Source: Afipia sp. OHSU_II-C1 (GTDB taxonomy: Bacteria; Pseudomonadota; Alphaproteobacteria; Rhizobiales; Xanthobacteraceae). From it: a DNA stretch of 64,000 bases. Location of the stretch: NCBI RefSeq assembly GCF_000497575.1, contig NZ_APJI01000015.1:1-64000 (forward strand), given 5' to 3'. The notes beneath the pieces were generated by a model. That model saw only the letters and a list, made by a program, of their open reading frames with translations. It did no database searches and was not told the DNA's origin. Position 1 is the first letter of the stretch. Every line of letters begins with the position of its first letter. The translations under genes and the position numbers were made by a program. Below, in pieces: positions 1-9,661 of the stretch.

Positions 1-46
1 CGGCGGGTCCTGTTAACCCCGCCGGTCCCCACGCGGAGAGCTGACT

Positions 47-3000
47 TTGCGCTCGATCAGAGGCTTCGCGCTGCAAGTGTTTCACATTCGAAGTTCGCTT
101 CGGGCCGCAGCGCTCTCATTACTGCTGAGCTTGACCCTGTTCGCCGCCGCGCAGCCGGCGCATGCGCTCGACGCGATCAGCGTCCGCAGCGACGCGCCTG
201 CAATCGACCTGACCGGCGTGCTTGAATTCCAGCGCAGCGACACCGACCGCATCCAGGTCTCCACCGCGCCCGGCACCGACGGCATCGTCCGGCGCATCGA
301 AGTCCGCGCGCGCGAAGGCGGCCAGAACTGGGTCGTGTTCGCGCTCACCAACAACACCGACGATCAGCTCGACCGCCTGATCGTCGTGCCGCATTACCGC
401 ATCGTCTCGTCGGGACTGCTGTGGCCGGATCTCGGCCTGTCGCGCGTCGCCTCGATCACGCCCTCGACCGGCGACCGTCCCGAGCGCCAGGAGAACCCGA
501 CAGCGGACGTGTTCCGCATCACCCTCGATCCCGGCGCCGTGATCACCTTCGTCGCGGAACTGCGCACCGACAAGATTCCGCAGCTCTATCTGTGGGAGCC
601 GGAAGCCTTCAAGGACAAGGTCAACTCATTCACGCTCTATCAGGGCATCGTCATCGGCATCTCCGGATTGCTCGCGCTGGTGCTGACCATCCTGTTTGTG
701 GTCAAGGGCAGCATCATGTTCCCGGCTGCGGCGGCGCTCGCGTGGGCGGTTCTCGTTTACATCGGCGTCGACTTCGGATTCTGGGGCAAGGTGTTCGACA
801 TGTCCGCCGGTGCGGAGCGCGTATGGCGCGCGTCCGGCGAGGCGATGCTGGCAGCGACGCTGCTGGTGTTTCTGTTTGCCTATCTCAACCTGTCGCGCTG
901 GCATGTGCGCTACTCTCACATCACCATGGGCTGGCTGGTGTTCCTCGGCGCGCTGGTCGCGCTCGCCCTGTTCGATCCCGCCGTCGCATCCGGCATCGCG
1001 CGCATCTCGCTGGCGCTGATTGCGGTGTTCGGCTTCGCGCTGATTGTCTACCTCTCGACCCACGGATTCGACCGCGCGGTGCTGCTGATCCCGACCTGGT
1101 TCCTGCTGATGGTCTGGGTCGCCGCCGCAGGCATGACCATTGCCGGCGCGGTCACCAACGATATCGTCGGACCTGCATTGCTCGGCGGCCTTGTGCTGAT
1201 CGTGATGCTGATCGGCTTCACGGTGATGCAGCATGCCTTCGCAGGCGGCGGCGCCACCAACGGCGTCGTCTCCGACGTGGAGCGCCGCGCGCTGGCGCTG
1301 ACCGGCTCCGGCGATCTGATCTGGGACTGGGATGTATCGGCGGACAAGGTGTTCACCAGTCCCGAAACCGAAGTGCTGCTCGGCCTCAAACGCGGCACGC
1401 TGGAAGGCCCCGCCGCCAAATGGCTCGAGGTGCTTCACCCGTTGGATCAGGACCGCTTCCGCGCCGCGCTCGACAGCGTGCTCGATCAGCGCCGCGGCCG
1501 TCTCGTACAAGACTTCCGGCTGCGCACGCCCGACGGGCACTTCATGTGGTTCGCGCTCAAGGCGCGCCCGGTGGTCGGCTCGGACGGCGAAGTCTCGCGC
1601 GTGGTCGGCACGCTGACCGACGTCACCGAAATCAAGAATTCCGAAGAACGGCTGCTCCACGATTCGGTGCATGACAATCTCACCGGCCTTCCGAACCGGC
1701 AGCTCTTCATCGATCGCCTCGGCGCGGTGTCGATGTTCGCCAAGACCACGCCGAACCTGCGCCCCACCGTGATGGTGATCGATCTCGACCGCTTCAAGCA
1801 GGTCAACGACTCCGTCGGCATCGCTGTCGGCGACTCGATCCTGCTGACGCTGGCGCGCCGTCTCGCCCGCATCCTTAAACCCCAGGACACGCTGGCGCGT
1901 CTGGCCGGCGACCAGTTCGGCCTGATCCTGACCTCGGAGCACGAACCGGCGCGGATCACGGCGTTTGCAGAAACCCTCCGCAAGACGATCCGGGCGCCGA
2001 TCGCTTTCGACGGCCGCGAGATTTTCCTCACCGCATCGATCGGCCTCGCATTGAGCGATCCGCAGGTGCCGCTGACCGAGGAGATCATCAAGGACGCCGA
2101 GCTTGCGATGTATCATTCCAAGCGCATCGGCGGCGACCGCATCGACGTCTACAAACCGGCCATGCGCGCACGCAAGACCGACCGCCTCGCGCTGGAATCC
2201 GAGCTGCGCCGCGCCATCGAGCGGCAGGAAATCACCATTCTCTACCAGCCCATCGTCCGGCTGGAAGACCGCAGCATCGCGGGCTTCGAGGCGCTGGCGC
2301 GCTGGGATCACCCAAAGCTAGGCCGCATGTCGCCGTCGGAATTCATCTCCATCGCGGAAGAGATCGGCCTGATCGTCGAGCTCGGTCTGTTCGTGATGGA
2401 CACCACGGCGAAGCAGCTTGCGATCTGGCAGCGCACCGTGCGCTCGCGCCAGCCGATCTTCGCCAGCGTGAATGTCTCGTCGCGGCAGTTGCTGCGTCAT
2501 GACCTCATCCACGACGTACGCGGCGTGATGTCACGCTCCGCCGTGGCGCGCGGCTCGCTCAAGCTGGAGCTGACCGAATCCCTCGTGATGGAAAATCCCG
2601 AGCACGCCGCGCAGATGCTGCACCGGATCAAGGAGCTCGGCGTCGGCCTGTCGCTGGACGACTTCGGCACCGGCCATTCATCGCTGGCCTATCTGCAACG
2701 CTTCCCGTTCGACACCATCAAGATCGACCAGTCGTTCGTGCGCACCTCGAGCCGCGGCGCGCGTCCGGTGCTGCTCAAGTCGATCATCGCGCTGGCGCAC
2801 GATCTCGACATGGAAGTAGTGGCCGAGGGTGCGGAAACCGATTCCGACGCCGTCGAGCTGTTCCAGCTCGGCTGCGAATACGCGCAGGGCTTTGCCTTCG
2901 GCGAGCCGATGGACGCCGACGCCAGCCTCCGGCTGCTGACCGGTGAAAAGGTTCAGCAGCCGCGCAACCGCCGGCAAAGCATCCGCAACATCACAACGCC

Positions 3001-3061
3001 GACACCGCCGCCCGCGGCAACGACAGCGCCTGCTGCCATGCCCGGACCCGAGACGGCTTAA
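47..3061 (+). CDS. Membrane-bound PAS-GGDEF-EAL c-di-GMP signalling protein
   Basis: A 1004-residue sensor for the second messenger c-di-GMP. In order it shows a signal peptide (about 1-41, ending AHA), an extracytoplasmic domain (about 42-185) like the sensor part of 7TMR-DISM proteins, a run of hydrophobic helices (about 195-400), a PAS domain (about 410-535), GGDEF (about 540-705) and EAL (about 715-965). The GGDEF signature reads AGDQF (residues 620-624), so cyclase activity is doubtful. The EAL motif (748-750) is intact and DDFGTG and IKID are also present, so phosphodiesterase activity is likely. The start is a TTG with gcggagag just upstream. Domain calls are firm; the signal sensed is unknown. 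Confidence 0.9.
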   Translation: MRSIRGFALQVFHIRSSLRAAALSLLLSLTLFAAAQPAHALDAISVRSDAPAIDLTGVLEFQRSDTDRIQVSTAPGTDGIVRRIEVRAREGGQNWVVFALTNNTDDQLDRLIVVPHYRIVSSGLLWPDLGLSRVASITPSTGDRPERQENPTADVFRITLDPGAVITFVAELRTDKIPQLYLWEPEAFKDKVNSFTLYQGIVIGISGLLALVLTILFVVKGSIMFPAAAALAWAVLVYIGVDFGFWGKVFDMSAGAERVWRASGEAMLAATLLVFLFAYLNLSRWHVRYSHITMGWLVFLGALVALALFDPAVASGIARISLALIAVFGFALIVYLSTHGFDRAVLLIPTWFLLMVWVAAAGMTIAGAVTNDIVGPALLGGLVLIVMLIGFTVMQHAFAGGGATNGVVSDVERRALALTGSGDLIWDWDVSADKVFTSPETEVLLGLKRGTLEGPAAKWLEVLHPLDQDRFRAALDSVLDQRRGRLVQDFRLRTPDGHFMWFALKARPVVGSDGEVSRVVGTLTDVTEIKNSEERLLHDSVHDNLTGLPNRQLFIDRLGAVSMFAKTTPNLRPTVMVIDLDRFKQVNDSVGIAVGDSILLTLARRLARILKPQDTLARLAGDQFGLILTSEHEPARITAFAETLRKTIRAPIAFDGREIFLTASIGLALSDPQVPLTEEIIKDAELAMYHSKRIGGDRIDVYKPAMRARKTDRLALESELRRAIERQEITILYQPIVRLEDRSIAGFEALARWDHPKLGRMSPSEFISIAEEIGLIVELGLFVMDTTAKQLAIWQRTVRSRQPIFASVNVSSRQLLRHDLIHDVRGVMSRSAVARGSLKLELTESLVMENPEHAAQMLHRIKELGVGLSLDDFGTGHSSLAYLQRFPFDTIKIDQSFVRTSSRGARPVLLKSIIALAHDLDMEVVAEGAETDSDAVELFQLGCEYAQGFAFGEPMDADASLRLLTGEKVQQPRNRRQSIRNITTPTPPPAATTAPAAMPGPETA

Positions 3062-3073
3062 AGGTTTTCTCGC

Positions 3074-3724
3074 TTAGGCGTGCCCGGCTTCGTTCGACAG
3101 CATCGCCAGATCGATGCCGATCTTTTCGAGCGCGCGTTGATACTTGTCCTCGGCGTCGGGCCCGAAAATCAGATCGGGATCGGCGGGACAGTGCAGCCAG
3201 CCGTTGTGCTGGATCTCGTTCTCTAACTGGCCGGGCGCCCAGCCGGCATAACCCAGCGCCAGAATGGCATGTTTGGGTCCGGCGCCGGCCGCGATGGCCT
3301 TCAAGATGTCGAGCGTGGCGGTAAGGCAGATTCCGTCATCGATCGGCAGCGTCGCATCCTTGATGAAGAAATCGCTCGAATGAAGCACGAAGCCCCGGCC
3401 GGTATCGACCGGGCCGCCTTTCAGGACCTTCATCTCCTCGGCGCTGCCGGGCAGCTTGATCTGATCGGCCTTGTTGATGATGTCGAGCTGCACCAGCAGC
3501 TGCGGAAAATCGATGCTTCCGGCCGGACGATTGACGATAATGCCCATGGCCCCTTCGGACGAATGGGCACACAGGTAGATCACCGAGCGGGCAAAGCGCT
3601 CATCGTCCATCACAGGCATGGCGATCAGCAACTGACCGTCGAGATAACCGGCGCCCGACATCTCGCCTTCGGCCAGGATCTGGCCACCGGCAGTCTTTTC
3701 GGTCTTCTTGCGCGTGGCCTTCAT
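3074..3724 (-). CDS. yqgE: YqgE/AlgH family protein
   Basis: Belongs to the UPF0301 YqgE/AlgH family of small cytosolic proteins with no settled biochemical role. The 216-residue product carries the family core: [12 protein letters not shown], then VNRPAG, then [17 protein letters not shown], and a C-terminal part with [14 protein letters not shown] chose the ATG at 3724 because family members have only 15-25 residues before the GYLDG motif. An in-frame TTG at 3748, preceded by aggatgg, would add eight residues and cannot be excluded. The gene is convergent with the GGDEF/EAL gene, ending 12 bases from it. Confidence 0.9.
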   Translation of the reverse strand: MKATRKKTEKTAGGQILAEGEMSGAGYLDGQLLIAMPVMDDERFARSVIYLCAHSSEGAMGIIVNRPAGSIDFPQLLVQLDIINKADQIKLPGSAEEMKVLKGGPVDTGRGFVLHSSDFFIKDATLPIDDGICLTATLDILKAIAAGAGPKHAILALGYAGWAPGQLENEIQHNGWLHCPADPDLIFGPDAEDKYQRALEKIGIDLAMLSNEAGHA

Positions 3725-3884
3725 CGCAACGACTCTCGTACTGTTCAACCATCCTGATATTGGGTGCCAGTTCTGTCAATCAAGCCGCGCCGGGCGGCTG
3801 CAACATGCAGCATTTGGTCGCGAAAAAGACCGGATCACAGGCAATTCAATGGCTCACAGGGATACCACCCTGTAAGGACGTCTG

Positions 3885-4751
3885 ATGACACTCTTGGTTC
3901 CCGTTCGCACAGCCTCCGGCATTGCTCTCACTGCGATGGCCTGCCTCGCGCCATTATCCGCGCGCGCGGATGACGCCTCGCCATGGATCAAAGACACGTA
4001 TTCGTCCGTCCGGCTGATCGCCGGTTCGCGCAGCGGCAACGTGCTGCTCGGCGGCATCAGCTTCCAGCTCCAGCCGGGCTGGAAAACCTACTGGCGCACG
4101 CCGGGAGATTCCGGCGTGCCGCCGCGGATCGATTTTTCGAAGTCCGACAACATCGACTCCGTCAAAATTCTCTGGCCCGTTCCGATGAAATTCCCCGACG
4201 GCGCCGGAGGAATTTCATTCGGCTACAACAACCAGGTGCTGCTGCCACTGCGGATCATTGCAAAGAGTCCTGACAAGCCGGTGACGCTGCGCGCGACGAT
4301 CAGCTACGCGGTGTGCGAAAAACTTTGCATCCCGGTCGAAGCCAACGCCGAACTTGGATTTGTCAGCGTCGCCAGCACCGAAGACAGCGCCATCGCCGCG
4401 GCGCTCGAAACCGTGCCGAAGCCCGCCAAGGTCGGTGACACGACACCGGTCTCCATCCGCGAGATCCGGCGCGACGGCAAGCTGGTGCTGGTCGATGTGG
4501 CTCTGGACGATAAGAGCGCAACCCACAAGGACAGGGAGGTTCAGCTCTTTGCCGAAGGCCCGACCCCGGACTGGGCGTTGCCGGTGCCGAAGCTGATCAG
4601 GCGCGAGGCGGACGGCCTTCTGCGTTTCGCCTTCGAACTTGACGGGCTTCCTCCGGGTGCGACGCCCGAAGGCGCGATCCTGAAGCTGACGGTCGCGGGA
4701 CCCAGCGGCGCTTACGAGGTCAATGCCCCCTTGCCACCGAAGGCCGACTGA
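3885..4751 (+). CDS. Exported DsbD alpha-like domain protein
   Basis: A 288-residue exported protein with a signal peptide of about 28 residues ending SARA. The rest matches the DsbD N-terminal-like (PF11412, DsbC) family: the segment LQPGWKTYWRTPGDSG followed by a CEKLCIP motif, a pair of cysteines expected to handle a disulfide in the periplasm. Family members are often fused to or beside a DsbD membrane domain, but none is encoded here, so its electron donor is unknown. The ATG is preceded by gtaagga at good spacing. It lies 118 bases before a peroxiredoxin, which hints at a shared redox role but not a proven operon. Confidence 0.8.
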   Translation: MTLLVPVRTASGIALTAMACLAPLSARADDASPWIKDTYSSVRLIAGSRSGNVLLGGISFQLQPGWKTYWRTPGDSGVPPRIDFSKSDNIDSVKILWPVPMKFPDGAGGISFGYNNQVLLPLRIIAKSPDKPVTLRATISYAVCEKLCIPVEANAELGFVSVASTEDSAIAAALETVPKPAKVGDTTPVSIREIRRDGKLVLVDVALDDKSATHKDREVQLFAEGPTPDWALPVPKLIRREADGLLRFAFELDGLPPGATPEGAILKLTVAGPSGAYEVNAPLPPKAD

Positions 4752-4869
4752 GAGCGCACCGCAGCAGGCGCAGTTTACCGACAAATTGCGCGTCTCCCAT
4801 TCGCAAAACCGGTTCCCACCCTTGCGGAAACCGCGCTATGACACTGCACCGATCTCACGGAGAACACCG

Positions 4870-5355
4870 ATGACCATCAAAGTTGGCGACAAGCTGCCAG
4901 AGGCCAAGTTTCGTGTCATGACCGCGGAGGGCCCGCAGGTCAAAACCACCGACGATATTTTCAAGGGCAAGAAGGTCGCGCTGTTCGCCGTCCCCGGCGC
5001 CTACACCGGCACCTGCCACAAGATGCACATGCCGAGCATTTTCCTGAACGCCTATGCCTTGAAGGACAAGGGCGTCGACACCATTGCCGTCGTGTCGGTC
5101 AACGATGCCTTCGTCATGAGCGCCTGGAAGCGCGACACCGACCAGCGCGATGAGGCGATTTTCCTCGCCGACGGCAACGCCGAATTCACCAAGGCGACCG
5201 GCCTTGAGCTCGACGCTTCCGGCAACGGACTCGGCATCCGCTCCAAGCGCTATTCGATGCTGGTGGAAGACGGCACGGTGAAGATTTTCAATCTCGAGAC
5301 GAACCCCGGCAAGGTGGAAGTGTCCGGCGGCGACACCCTGCTGTCGCAGCTTTGA
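4870..5355 (+). CDS. Peroxiredoxin (Prx5-type)
   Basis: A 161-residue thiol peroxidase that reduces hydroperoxides with a cysteine nucleophile. The active-site segment VPGAYTGTCHKMH puts the peroxidatic cysteine at residue 49, with the threonine three before it as in the Prx5/AhpE group (usual form PGAFTPTC). Length and the GLGIRSKRYSMLVEDG segment fit the family. There is no signal peptide, so the protein is cytosolic. The reading frame stays open upstream to 4723, but the family start MTIKVGDKLPEA and the end of the preceding gene at 4751 place the start at 4870. Confidence 0.93.
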   Translation: MTIKVGDKLPEAKFRVMTAEGPQVKTTDDIFKGKKVALFAVPGAYTGTCHKMHMPSIFLNAYALKDKGVDTIAVVSVNDAFVMSAWKRDTDQRDEAIFLADGNAEFTKATGLELDASGNGLGIRSKRYSMLVEDGTVKIFNLETNPGKVEVSGGDTLLSQL

Positions 5356-5394
5356 GGCAAGCGTCTTTCCGCGAGAGCCGAAACACACGAGATG

Positions 5395-5495
5395 TCGTCC
5401 CCGCGAAAGCGGGGACCCATACTTCCTAAGCGGGCTATCAGGATCTGTCTTCGATAACCTTCAGTGGTTATGGGTCCCCGCTTTCGCGGGGACGA
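5395..5495. repeat. Dispersed palindromic repeat (REP-like)
   Basis: Two 27-base arms in perfect inverted orientation (5395-5421 and 5469-5495), each itself containing the smaller palindrome ccccgcgaaagcgggg. The spacer is 47 bases. The same arm occurs in degenerate form at 9174-9294. It sits in the convergent gap between the peroxiredoxin and rnhA and could also act as a bidirectional terminator. Confidence 0.85.
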
Positions 5496-5525
5496 CGCCG
5501 GGAAAAACTACACTTCCCTTGACCC

Positions 5526-5975
5526 TCAACGATTTTCCGCCAGCCCCTCCCGCGCCAACTGGTCCGCGCGCTCGTTCTCGGCGTGGCCAGCATGGCCCTT
5601 GATCCAGTGCCAGCGGACCTTGTGGGCCTTCAGCGCGGCATCGAGCCGCTGCCAGAGATCGGCATTCTTCACCGGCTTCTTGTCGGCGGTCTTCCAGCCG
5701 TTGCGCTTCCAGTTGTGAATCCAGCTTGTGATGCCCTGACGGACATACTGGCTGTCGGTGGTCAGATCCACCGACGCCGGCTTCTTCAATGCCTCAAGCG
5801 CCGAGATCGCCGCCATCAATTCCATGCGGTTGTTGGTGGATGGATTCTCGCCGCCCTTCAATTCCTTCTCGACATCGCCGAAACGGAGGATCGCGCCCCA
5901 GCCGCCCGGCCCCGGATTTCCGGAGCACGCGCCATCGGTGAAGATCGTGACATGCGGAAGTTTTGCGTCGCTCAC
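5526..5975 (-). CDS. rnhA: Ribonuclease HI
   Basis: Cleaves the RNA strand of RNA-DNA hybrids in the cytosol. The 149 residues carry the family opening [16 protein letters not shown] and the full carboxylate set at D14, E52 (in NNRMELMAA), D74 (in TTDSQYV) and D138 (in ENERADQL), plus the histidine of KGHAGH. Length is normal for a bacterial RNase HI without extra domains. Its start overlaps the stop of thrB by four bases, so the two are translated from one message, a common order in alphaproteobacteria. Confidence 0.97.
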   Translation of the reverse strand: MSDAKLPHVTIFTDGACSGNPGPGGWGAILRFGDVEKELKGGENPSTNNRMELMAAISALEALKKPASVDLTTDSQYVRQGITSWIHNWKRNGWKTADKKPVKNADLWQRLDAALKAHKVRWHWIKGHAGHAENERADQLAREGLAENR

Positions 5976-6952
5976 GCCACCATCCCGGACTGCTCGACGC
6001 CGTAATCGCGCATGCTCTTCACACTCTGGTGGAAACGCAGCTTGCGGACATATTCCAGCGGGTCCTTCGGCTTGACCAGCGCGCCGGGCGGCACGTTGAG
6101 CCAGTCGACAAGGCGCGTCAGCAGGAAACGCATCGCCGCACCCCGCGCCAGCAGCGGCAGCGCGTCCTGTTCCGCGGCCGAGAGCTTGCGCTCCCGGGCA
6201 TAGGCATTAAGGAAAGCCCGCGCCTTGGTGACGTTGAAAGAGTGATCGATCTCGAAGCACCACGCATTGAGGCAAATCGCGACATCGTAGGCGAGCATGT
6301 CGTTGCAGGCGAAATAGAAGTCGATCAGGCCCGACAGCTTGTCACCGAGAAAGAACACGTTGTCCGGAAACAGGTCGGCATGGATCACACCCTTCGGGAG
6401 ATCGCTTGGCCAACGTTTCTCGAGGTGATCGAGTTCGGCACCCAGCAGCGCGCGCAAGCCGTGATGCACATCGTTCGCACGATCAGCAGCCTGATCGAAC
6501 AGCGGCCGCCAGTCCTTCACCGACAGCGCATTGGGGCGCGTCATGGGAAAATCCGCACCGGCCAGATGCATCTTCGCCAGCGCCTGGCCGACGCCGGTGC
6601 AATGCGTCGCACTCGGCCGGCGCGGCCACATCCCTTCAAGGAAGGTGATAATCGCCGCCGGGCGCCCGGCAAGGGTGCCCAGCGCCTCGCCGCTCCTGTT
6701 CAGCACCGGCTGCGGACAGGTGATGTTATGGGCCGCCAGATGGCCCATCAGTCCGAGGAAAAACGGCAGGTCGTTTTTCGCGACGCGCTTCTCGTACAGG
6801 GTCAGGATGTAGGAGCCGCCGCTGGTGTGAACCAGATAGTTGGAATTCTCCACGCCTTCGGCGATGCCCTTGTAGGACAGCAGGTCGCCGATCCCGTATG
6901 GGGTTAGAAAATCCGCAAGCTCTTCGGCGGTGACGTCGGTGTAAACCGCCAT
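5972..6952 (-). CDS. thrB: Homoserine kinase, ThrB type II
   Basis: Phosphorylates homoserine in threonine synthesis. It is the aminoglycoside-phosphotransferase-fold form used by many alphaproteobacteria, not the GHMP-fold ThrB of E. coli. The 326 residues include the catalytic loop HADLFPDN (191-198) and the metal-binding DFY at 211-213. It is the middle gene of ispH-thrB-rnhA: seven bases separate it from ispH and it overlaps rnhA by four, so the three form one operon. Methylthioribose and choline kinases share this fold, but the start MAVYTDV and the rnhA context support ThrB. Confidence 0.93.
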   Translation of the reverse strand: MAVYTDVTAEELADFLTPYGIGDLLSYKGIAEGVENSNYLVHTSGGSYILTLYEKRVAKNDLPFFLGLMGHLAAHNITCPQPVLNRSGEALGTLAGRPAAIITFLEGMWPRRPSATHCTGVGQALAKMHLAGADFPMTRPNALSVKDWRPLFDQAADRANDVHHGLRALLGAELDHLEKRWPSDLPKGVIHADLFPDNVFFLGDKLSGLIDFYFACNDMLAYDVAICLNAWCFEIDHSFNVTKARAFLNAYARERKLSAAEQDALPLLARGAAMRFLLTRLVDWLNVPPGALVKPKDPLEYVRKLRFHQSVKSMRDYGVEQSGMVA

Positions 6953-6959
6953 GTCACGC

Positions 6960-7931
6960 CTATTCCGCCGCGTCGTTCCGCAGCGGGCGCGGCAGCGGGA
7001 AGAATTCGTTTTCCATCGCCGCCGACACAGTCTCCACCTTCAGATGATAGTGGGCCGCGAACGCATCCATGATTTCCTCGACGATGACCTCCGGCGCCGA
7101 TGCGCCCGCGGTGATGCCAAGGGTCTTGATGCCTTCGAACTTCGACCAGTCGAGTTCCGACGCGCGCTGCACCAGCACGGAGACCTTGCAGCCTTCGCGC
7201 TCGGCAACCTCACGCAGGCGCTGCGAGTTCGACGAGTTCGGCGAGCCAACCACGATCATGGCTTCGACCTGCGGCGCAACCTTCTTCACCGCGAGCTGGC
7301 GGTTGGTGGTGGCGTAGCAGATGTCTTCCTTGTGCGGGCCGTCGATGTCCGGGAAGCGCTCCTTCAGCACGGCGACGATTTCCGCGGTGTCGTCGATCGA
7401 CAGCGTGGTCTGCGTCACGAAGGCGAGCTTGGAGGCATCCTTCGGCTGGAAGGTGCGCGCCGCATCCATGGTTTCGATCAGAACGACCGCGCCCTTCGGC
7501 AACTGGCCGAGAGTGCCGACCACTTCGGGATGACCGGCATGGCCGATCAGGATGATTTCACGGCCGCGCTTGAAATGGATCGCCGCCTCGCGGTGAACCT
7601 TGGTCACCAGCGGACAGGTTGCGTCCAGGGTGAAGAAATTGCGCTTGTCGGCCTCGTTCGGAATGGCCTTCGGCACGCCATGGGCGGAAAACACCACCGG
7701 CGCGCTGGTCTGCGGAATTTCGTCCAGTTCCGCGACGAAAATCGCGCCCTTTTCGCGCAGGCTTTCCACCACATAGCGGTTATGCACGATTTCGTGACGC
7801 ACATAGACCGGCGCGCCGTAAAGCTTCAGGGCGCGTTCCACCGTGTCGATGGCCCGGACCACCCCGGCGCAGAAGCCTCGGGGGGAACAAAGCACGACTG
7901 AAAGCTGCGGTTTTTGAGCGTCAGGGGTCAT
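6960..7931 (-). CDS. ispH: 4-hydroxy-3-methylbut-2-enyl diphosphate reductase
   Basis: Last enzyme of the MEP pathway, reducing HMBPP to isopentenyl and dimethylallyl diphosphate with an iron-sulfur cluster. The three cluster ligands are visible at C21 (GFCAGV), C106 (ATCPLV) and C205 (EDICYAT), with the conserved HAGHPE and SPNSSNS segments. The length of 323 residues is usual. It is the first gene of the ispH-thrB-rnhA operon and is divergent from trcR, sharing a 197-base promoter region. Confidence 0.97.
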   Translation of the reverse strand: MTPDAQKPQLSVVLCSPRGFCAGVVRAIDTVERALKLYGAPVYVRHEIVHNRYVVESLREKGAIFVAELDEIPQTSAPVVFSAHGVPKAIPNEADKRNFFTLDATCPLVTKVHREAAIHFKRGREIILIGHAGHPEVVGTLGQLPKGAVVLIETMDAARTFQPKDASKLAFVTQTTLSIDDTAEIVAVLKERFPDIDGPHKEDICYATTNRQLAVKKVAPQVEAMIVVGSPNSSNSQRLREVAEREGCKVSVLVQRASELDWSKFEGIKTLGITAGASAPEVIVEEIMDAFAAHYHLKVETVSAAMENEFFPLPRPLRNDAAE

Positions 7932-8015
7932 TTTGAGCCGGAATCAAGGGTTTTCGGAACCGTTAAAGGGGACTTGGGGCTGCCTTCCCCGTTCTGTCAA
8001 GGGCGATCAAAACCA

Positions 8016-8045
8016 TTGAACGGCCTGCCCTCGGCAGACTATATA
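8016..8045 (+). promoter_or_regulatory. Candidate sigma-70 type promoter of trcR
   Basis: TTGAAC at 8016-8021 and TATATA at 8040-8045 with an 18-base spacer, placed about 80 bases before the trcR start and in the only upstream gap of that gene. This is pattern matching only; no transcription start is known from the sequence. Confidence 0.5.
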
Positions 8046-8128
8046 GGGACGAATTCCCGTCATCACCGATGACCAGACGGCTTTACCCCCCAAAAAATCT
8101 GGCGGGCGAAGCGTAAAGGAGATTTGCC

Positions 8129-8830
8129 ATGAGCAATGCACCGCTGATGCCGAAGGCGACTGCCGTGTGGCTGGTTGATAACACCGCGCTGACGTTCGAC
8201 CAGGTGGCCGAGTTCACCAAGATGCATCCGCTCGAAATTCGCGCCATCGCCGACGGCGACGCCGCGCAGGGCATCAAGGGCATGGACCCGATTTCGACCG
8301 GCCAGCTCTCCCGCGAGGAGATCGAGCGCGGCGAGGCCGACCCGGACTATCGCCTCAAGCTCGGCGAATCCAAGGTCATTCTGCCGGAAGCCAAGAAGAA
8401 GAAGGGCCCGCGCTATACGCCGGTCTCACGCCGCCATGAGCGGCCGAGCGCAATCCTGTGGCTGGTGCGCAATCATCCCGAGCTCAAGGACAGCCAGATC
8501 ATGCGCCTTGTCGGCACCACCAAGACGACGATCGCCAGCGTGCGCGACCGCACCCACTGGAACGCCTCGACCCTGACGCCGATGGACCCGGTGACCCTCG
8601 GCCTGTGCTCGCAGATCGAGCTCGATTTCGAGGTTCAGCGCGCGGCCAAGGAAAAGCCCGCCGCCCAGCAATACGGCGGCGCGACCCTGCTGCCGGCTTC
8701 GGAGACAACCCGCAAGGACGCCGAGCACGAAGCCTCGCCGATCTCGGACAAGCAGCGTGACGACATCAATGTCGACGCCGTGTTCGCCAAGCTGAAGACC
8801 ATCGGCGGCAAGAAGGCCGAAGACGAGTAG
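8129..8830 (+). CDS. trcR: TrcR/DUF1013 family transcription regulator
   Basis: A 233-residue member of DUF1013, a family nearly confined to alphaproteobacteria. The Caulobacter member TrcR is reported to travel with RNA polymerase and affect cell-cycle transcription. The N-terminal WLVDNTALTFDQVAEFTKMH and the middle segment RPSAILWLVRNHPELKDSQIMRL, which continues into TTKTTIASVRDRTHWN, look like two helix-turn-helix units; a KKKKG stretch separates them. The C-terminal 60 residues are polar and variable. It has its own promoter-like boxes and a hairpin after the stop, so it appears to be a single-gene unit. The start follows aaaggaga. Confidence 0.88.
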   Translation: MSNAPLMPKATAVWLVDNTALTFDQVAEFTKMHPLEIRAIADGDAAQGIKGMDPISTGQLSREEIERGEADPDYRLKLGESKVILPEAKKKKGPRYTPVSRRHERPSAILWLVRNHPELKDSQIMRLVGTTKTTIASVRDRTHWNASTLTPMDPVTLGLCSQIELDFEVQRAAKEKPAAQQYGGATLLPASETTRKDAEHEASPISDKQRDDINVDAVFAKLKTIGGKKAEDE

Positions 8831-8837
8831 GCTTAAC

Positions 8838-8857
8838 CATGCCCCAAACGGGGCATG
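8838..8857 (+). terminator. Hairpin terminator after trcR
   Basis: An 8-bp perfect stem (catgcccc with ggggcatg) closed by an AAAC loop, starting 8 bases after the trcR stop. Only a weak T-run follows, so efficiency is uncertain. Confidence 0.6.
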
Positions 8858-8890
8858 TTGCAGCCGCCGGATGAGTGGTACAGGAGTGTG

Positions 8891-9142
8891 ATGCGCAGCC
8901 GCGTCACGCTCCTTTTTCTTGTCGCAACCCTGACCGCACTTGGCGGCGCATCGGCGCGCGCCGACAAGATCGTCGATCCCAAAACGGTTGCGCCGGAGTT
9001 TCGCGAAGCCGCCGAGAAGCGCCGCGCCGAACAGGTCAAGCTGATAGAGTGCAACAACGCCGCGAAGGTCGCGAAGATTCAGCGGCGTGATCTGGCGCAG
9101 TTCGTCGCCGAGTGTTTCGACAAGCCCGCTGAGAAGCCGTAG
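8891..9142 (+). CDS. Small exported protein, PsiF-like spacing
   Basis: An 83-residue protein with a signal peptide (about 1-22, ending ARA). The mature part has two cysteines in the pattern ECNNAAK...FVAECFDK, which recalls the spacing of the PsiF repeat, but the resemblance is weak and no function is claimed. I chose the ATG at 8891 because aggag sits four bases before it; an upstream in-frame ATG at 8855 lies inside the trcR terminator. It is transcribed in the same direction as trcR. Confidence 0.65.
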   Translation: MRSRVTLLFLVATLTALGGASARADKIVDPKTVAPEFREAAEKRRAEQVKLIECNNAAKVAKIQRRDLAQFVAECFDKPAEKP

Positions 9143-9173
9143 CAATTGCTCCCAACAAGCTGCGTTTACATCG

Positions 9174-9294
9174 TCGTCCCCGCGAAAGCGGGGACCCAGA
9201 CTCTTCTTTGCATCGGTGCCGACAAGAGCGTCGTTGCTGCATCGCGTAGAATCTGAAAATTCAGGGCTATGGATCCCCGCCTTCGCGGGGATGA
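9174..9294. repeat. Dispersed palindromic repeat, degenerate copy
   Basis: Left arm 9174-9198 and right arm 9268-9294 match the arms of the element at 5395-5495 with a few substitutions (for example gccttcgc for gctttcgc) and a longer spacer. It lies between two convergent genes. Confidence 0.8.
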
Positions 9295-9389
9295 CATCGA
9301 ATGTTTGGCCGCGCTTGTCTTCACACGCCAACAATCTCCACATACCAACACGATCTCGCGGCGCGATTGAACGCGTCCGAGGTGTGATA

Positions 9390-9600
9390 TGCCCCGCGCC
9401 AATGCGCGAAGGCGATGGAGCCTCGGGAGGCGCCGGGGTGCTTGCGAGACACCCGTGAGGCGAACCTTGCGATCGGTCGCCTGCGCAGCCTTGCGAGGGC
9501 CGCGCGCGCCAAATGACTTTGGCGCTGCGCCTCCCGGCGCTCCACCGTCGTCATATTGCGCTCTTCCGCCGCTCATGAGACGGCGGAAGATAACGGAGAT
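9390..9600. other. Non-coding GC-rich stretch with a 10-bp hairpin
   Basis: This gap has short overlapping reading frames rich in Arg, Gly and Ala on both strands, none with a credible start site or family. It ends with a clean hairpin, tcttccgccg (9562-9571) and cggcggaaga (9581-9590) around a nine-base loop. The run of direct GC-rich phrases suggests another dispersed repeat, but only one copy is visible here. Confidence 0.4.
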
Positions 9601-9661
9601 AGGAATATAATCTTAGAGTAAGCTTGTCAAGCCGCAGACGGTCGGCCGCGACAGAAAGGGC

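Noticed and set aside
626-2311. Long minus-strand frame of 561 residues inside the GGDEF/EAL gene
   Set aside because: Antisense shadow in high-G+C sequence; rich in His, Arg, Asp and Gln with no domain, while the plus strand carries a full known architecture.
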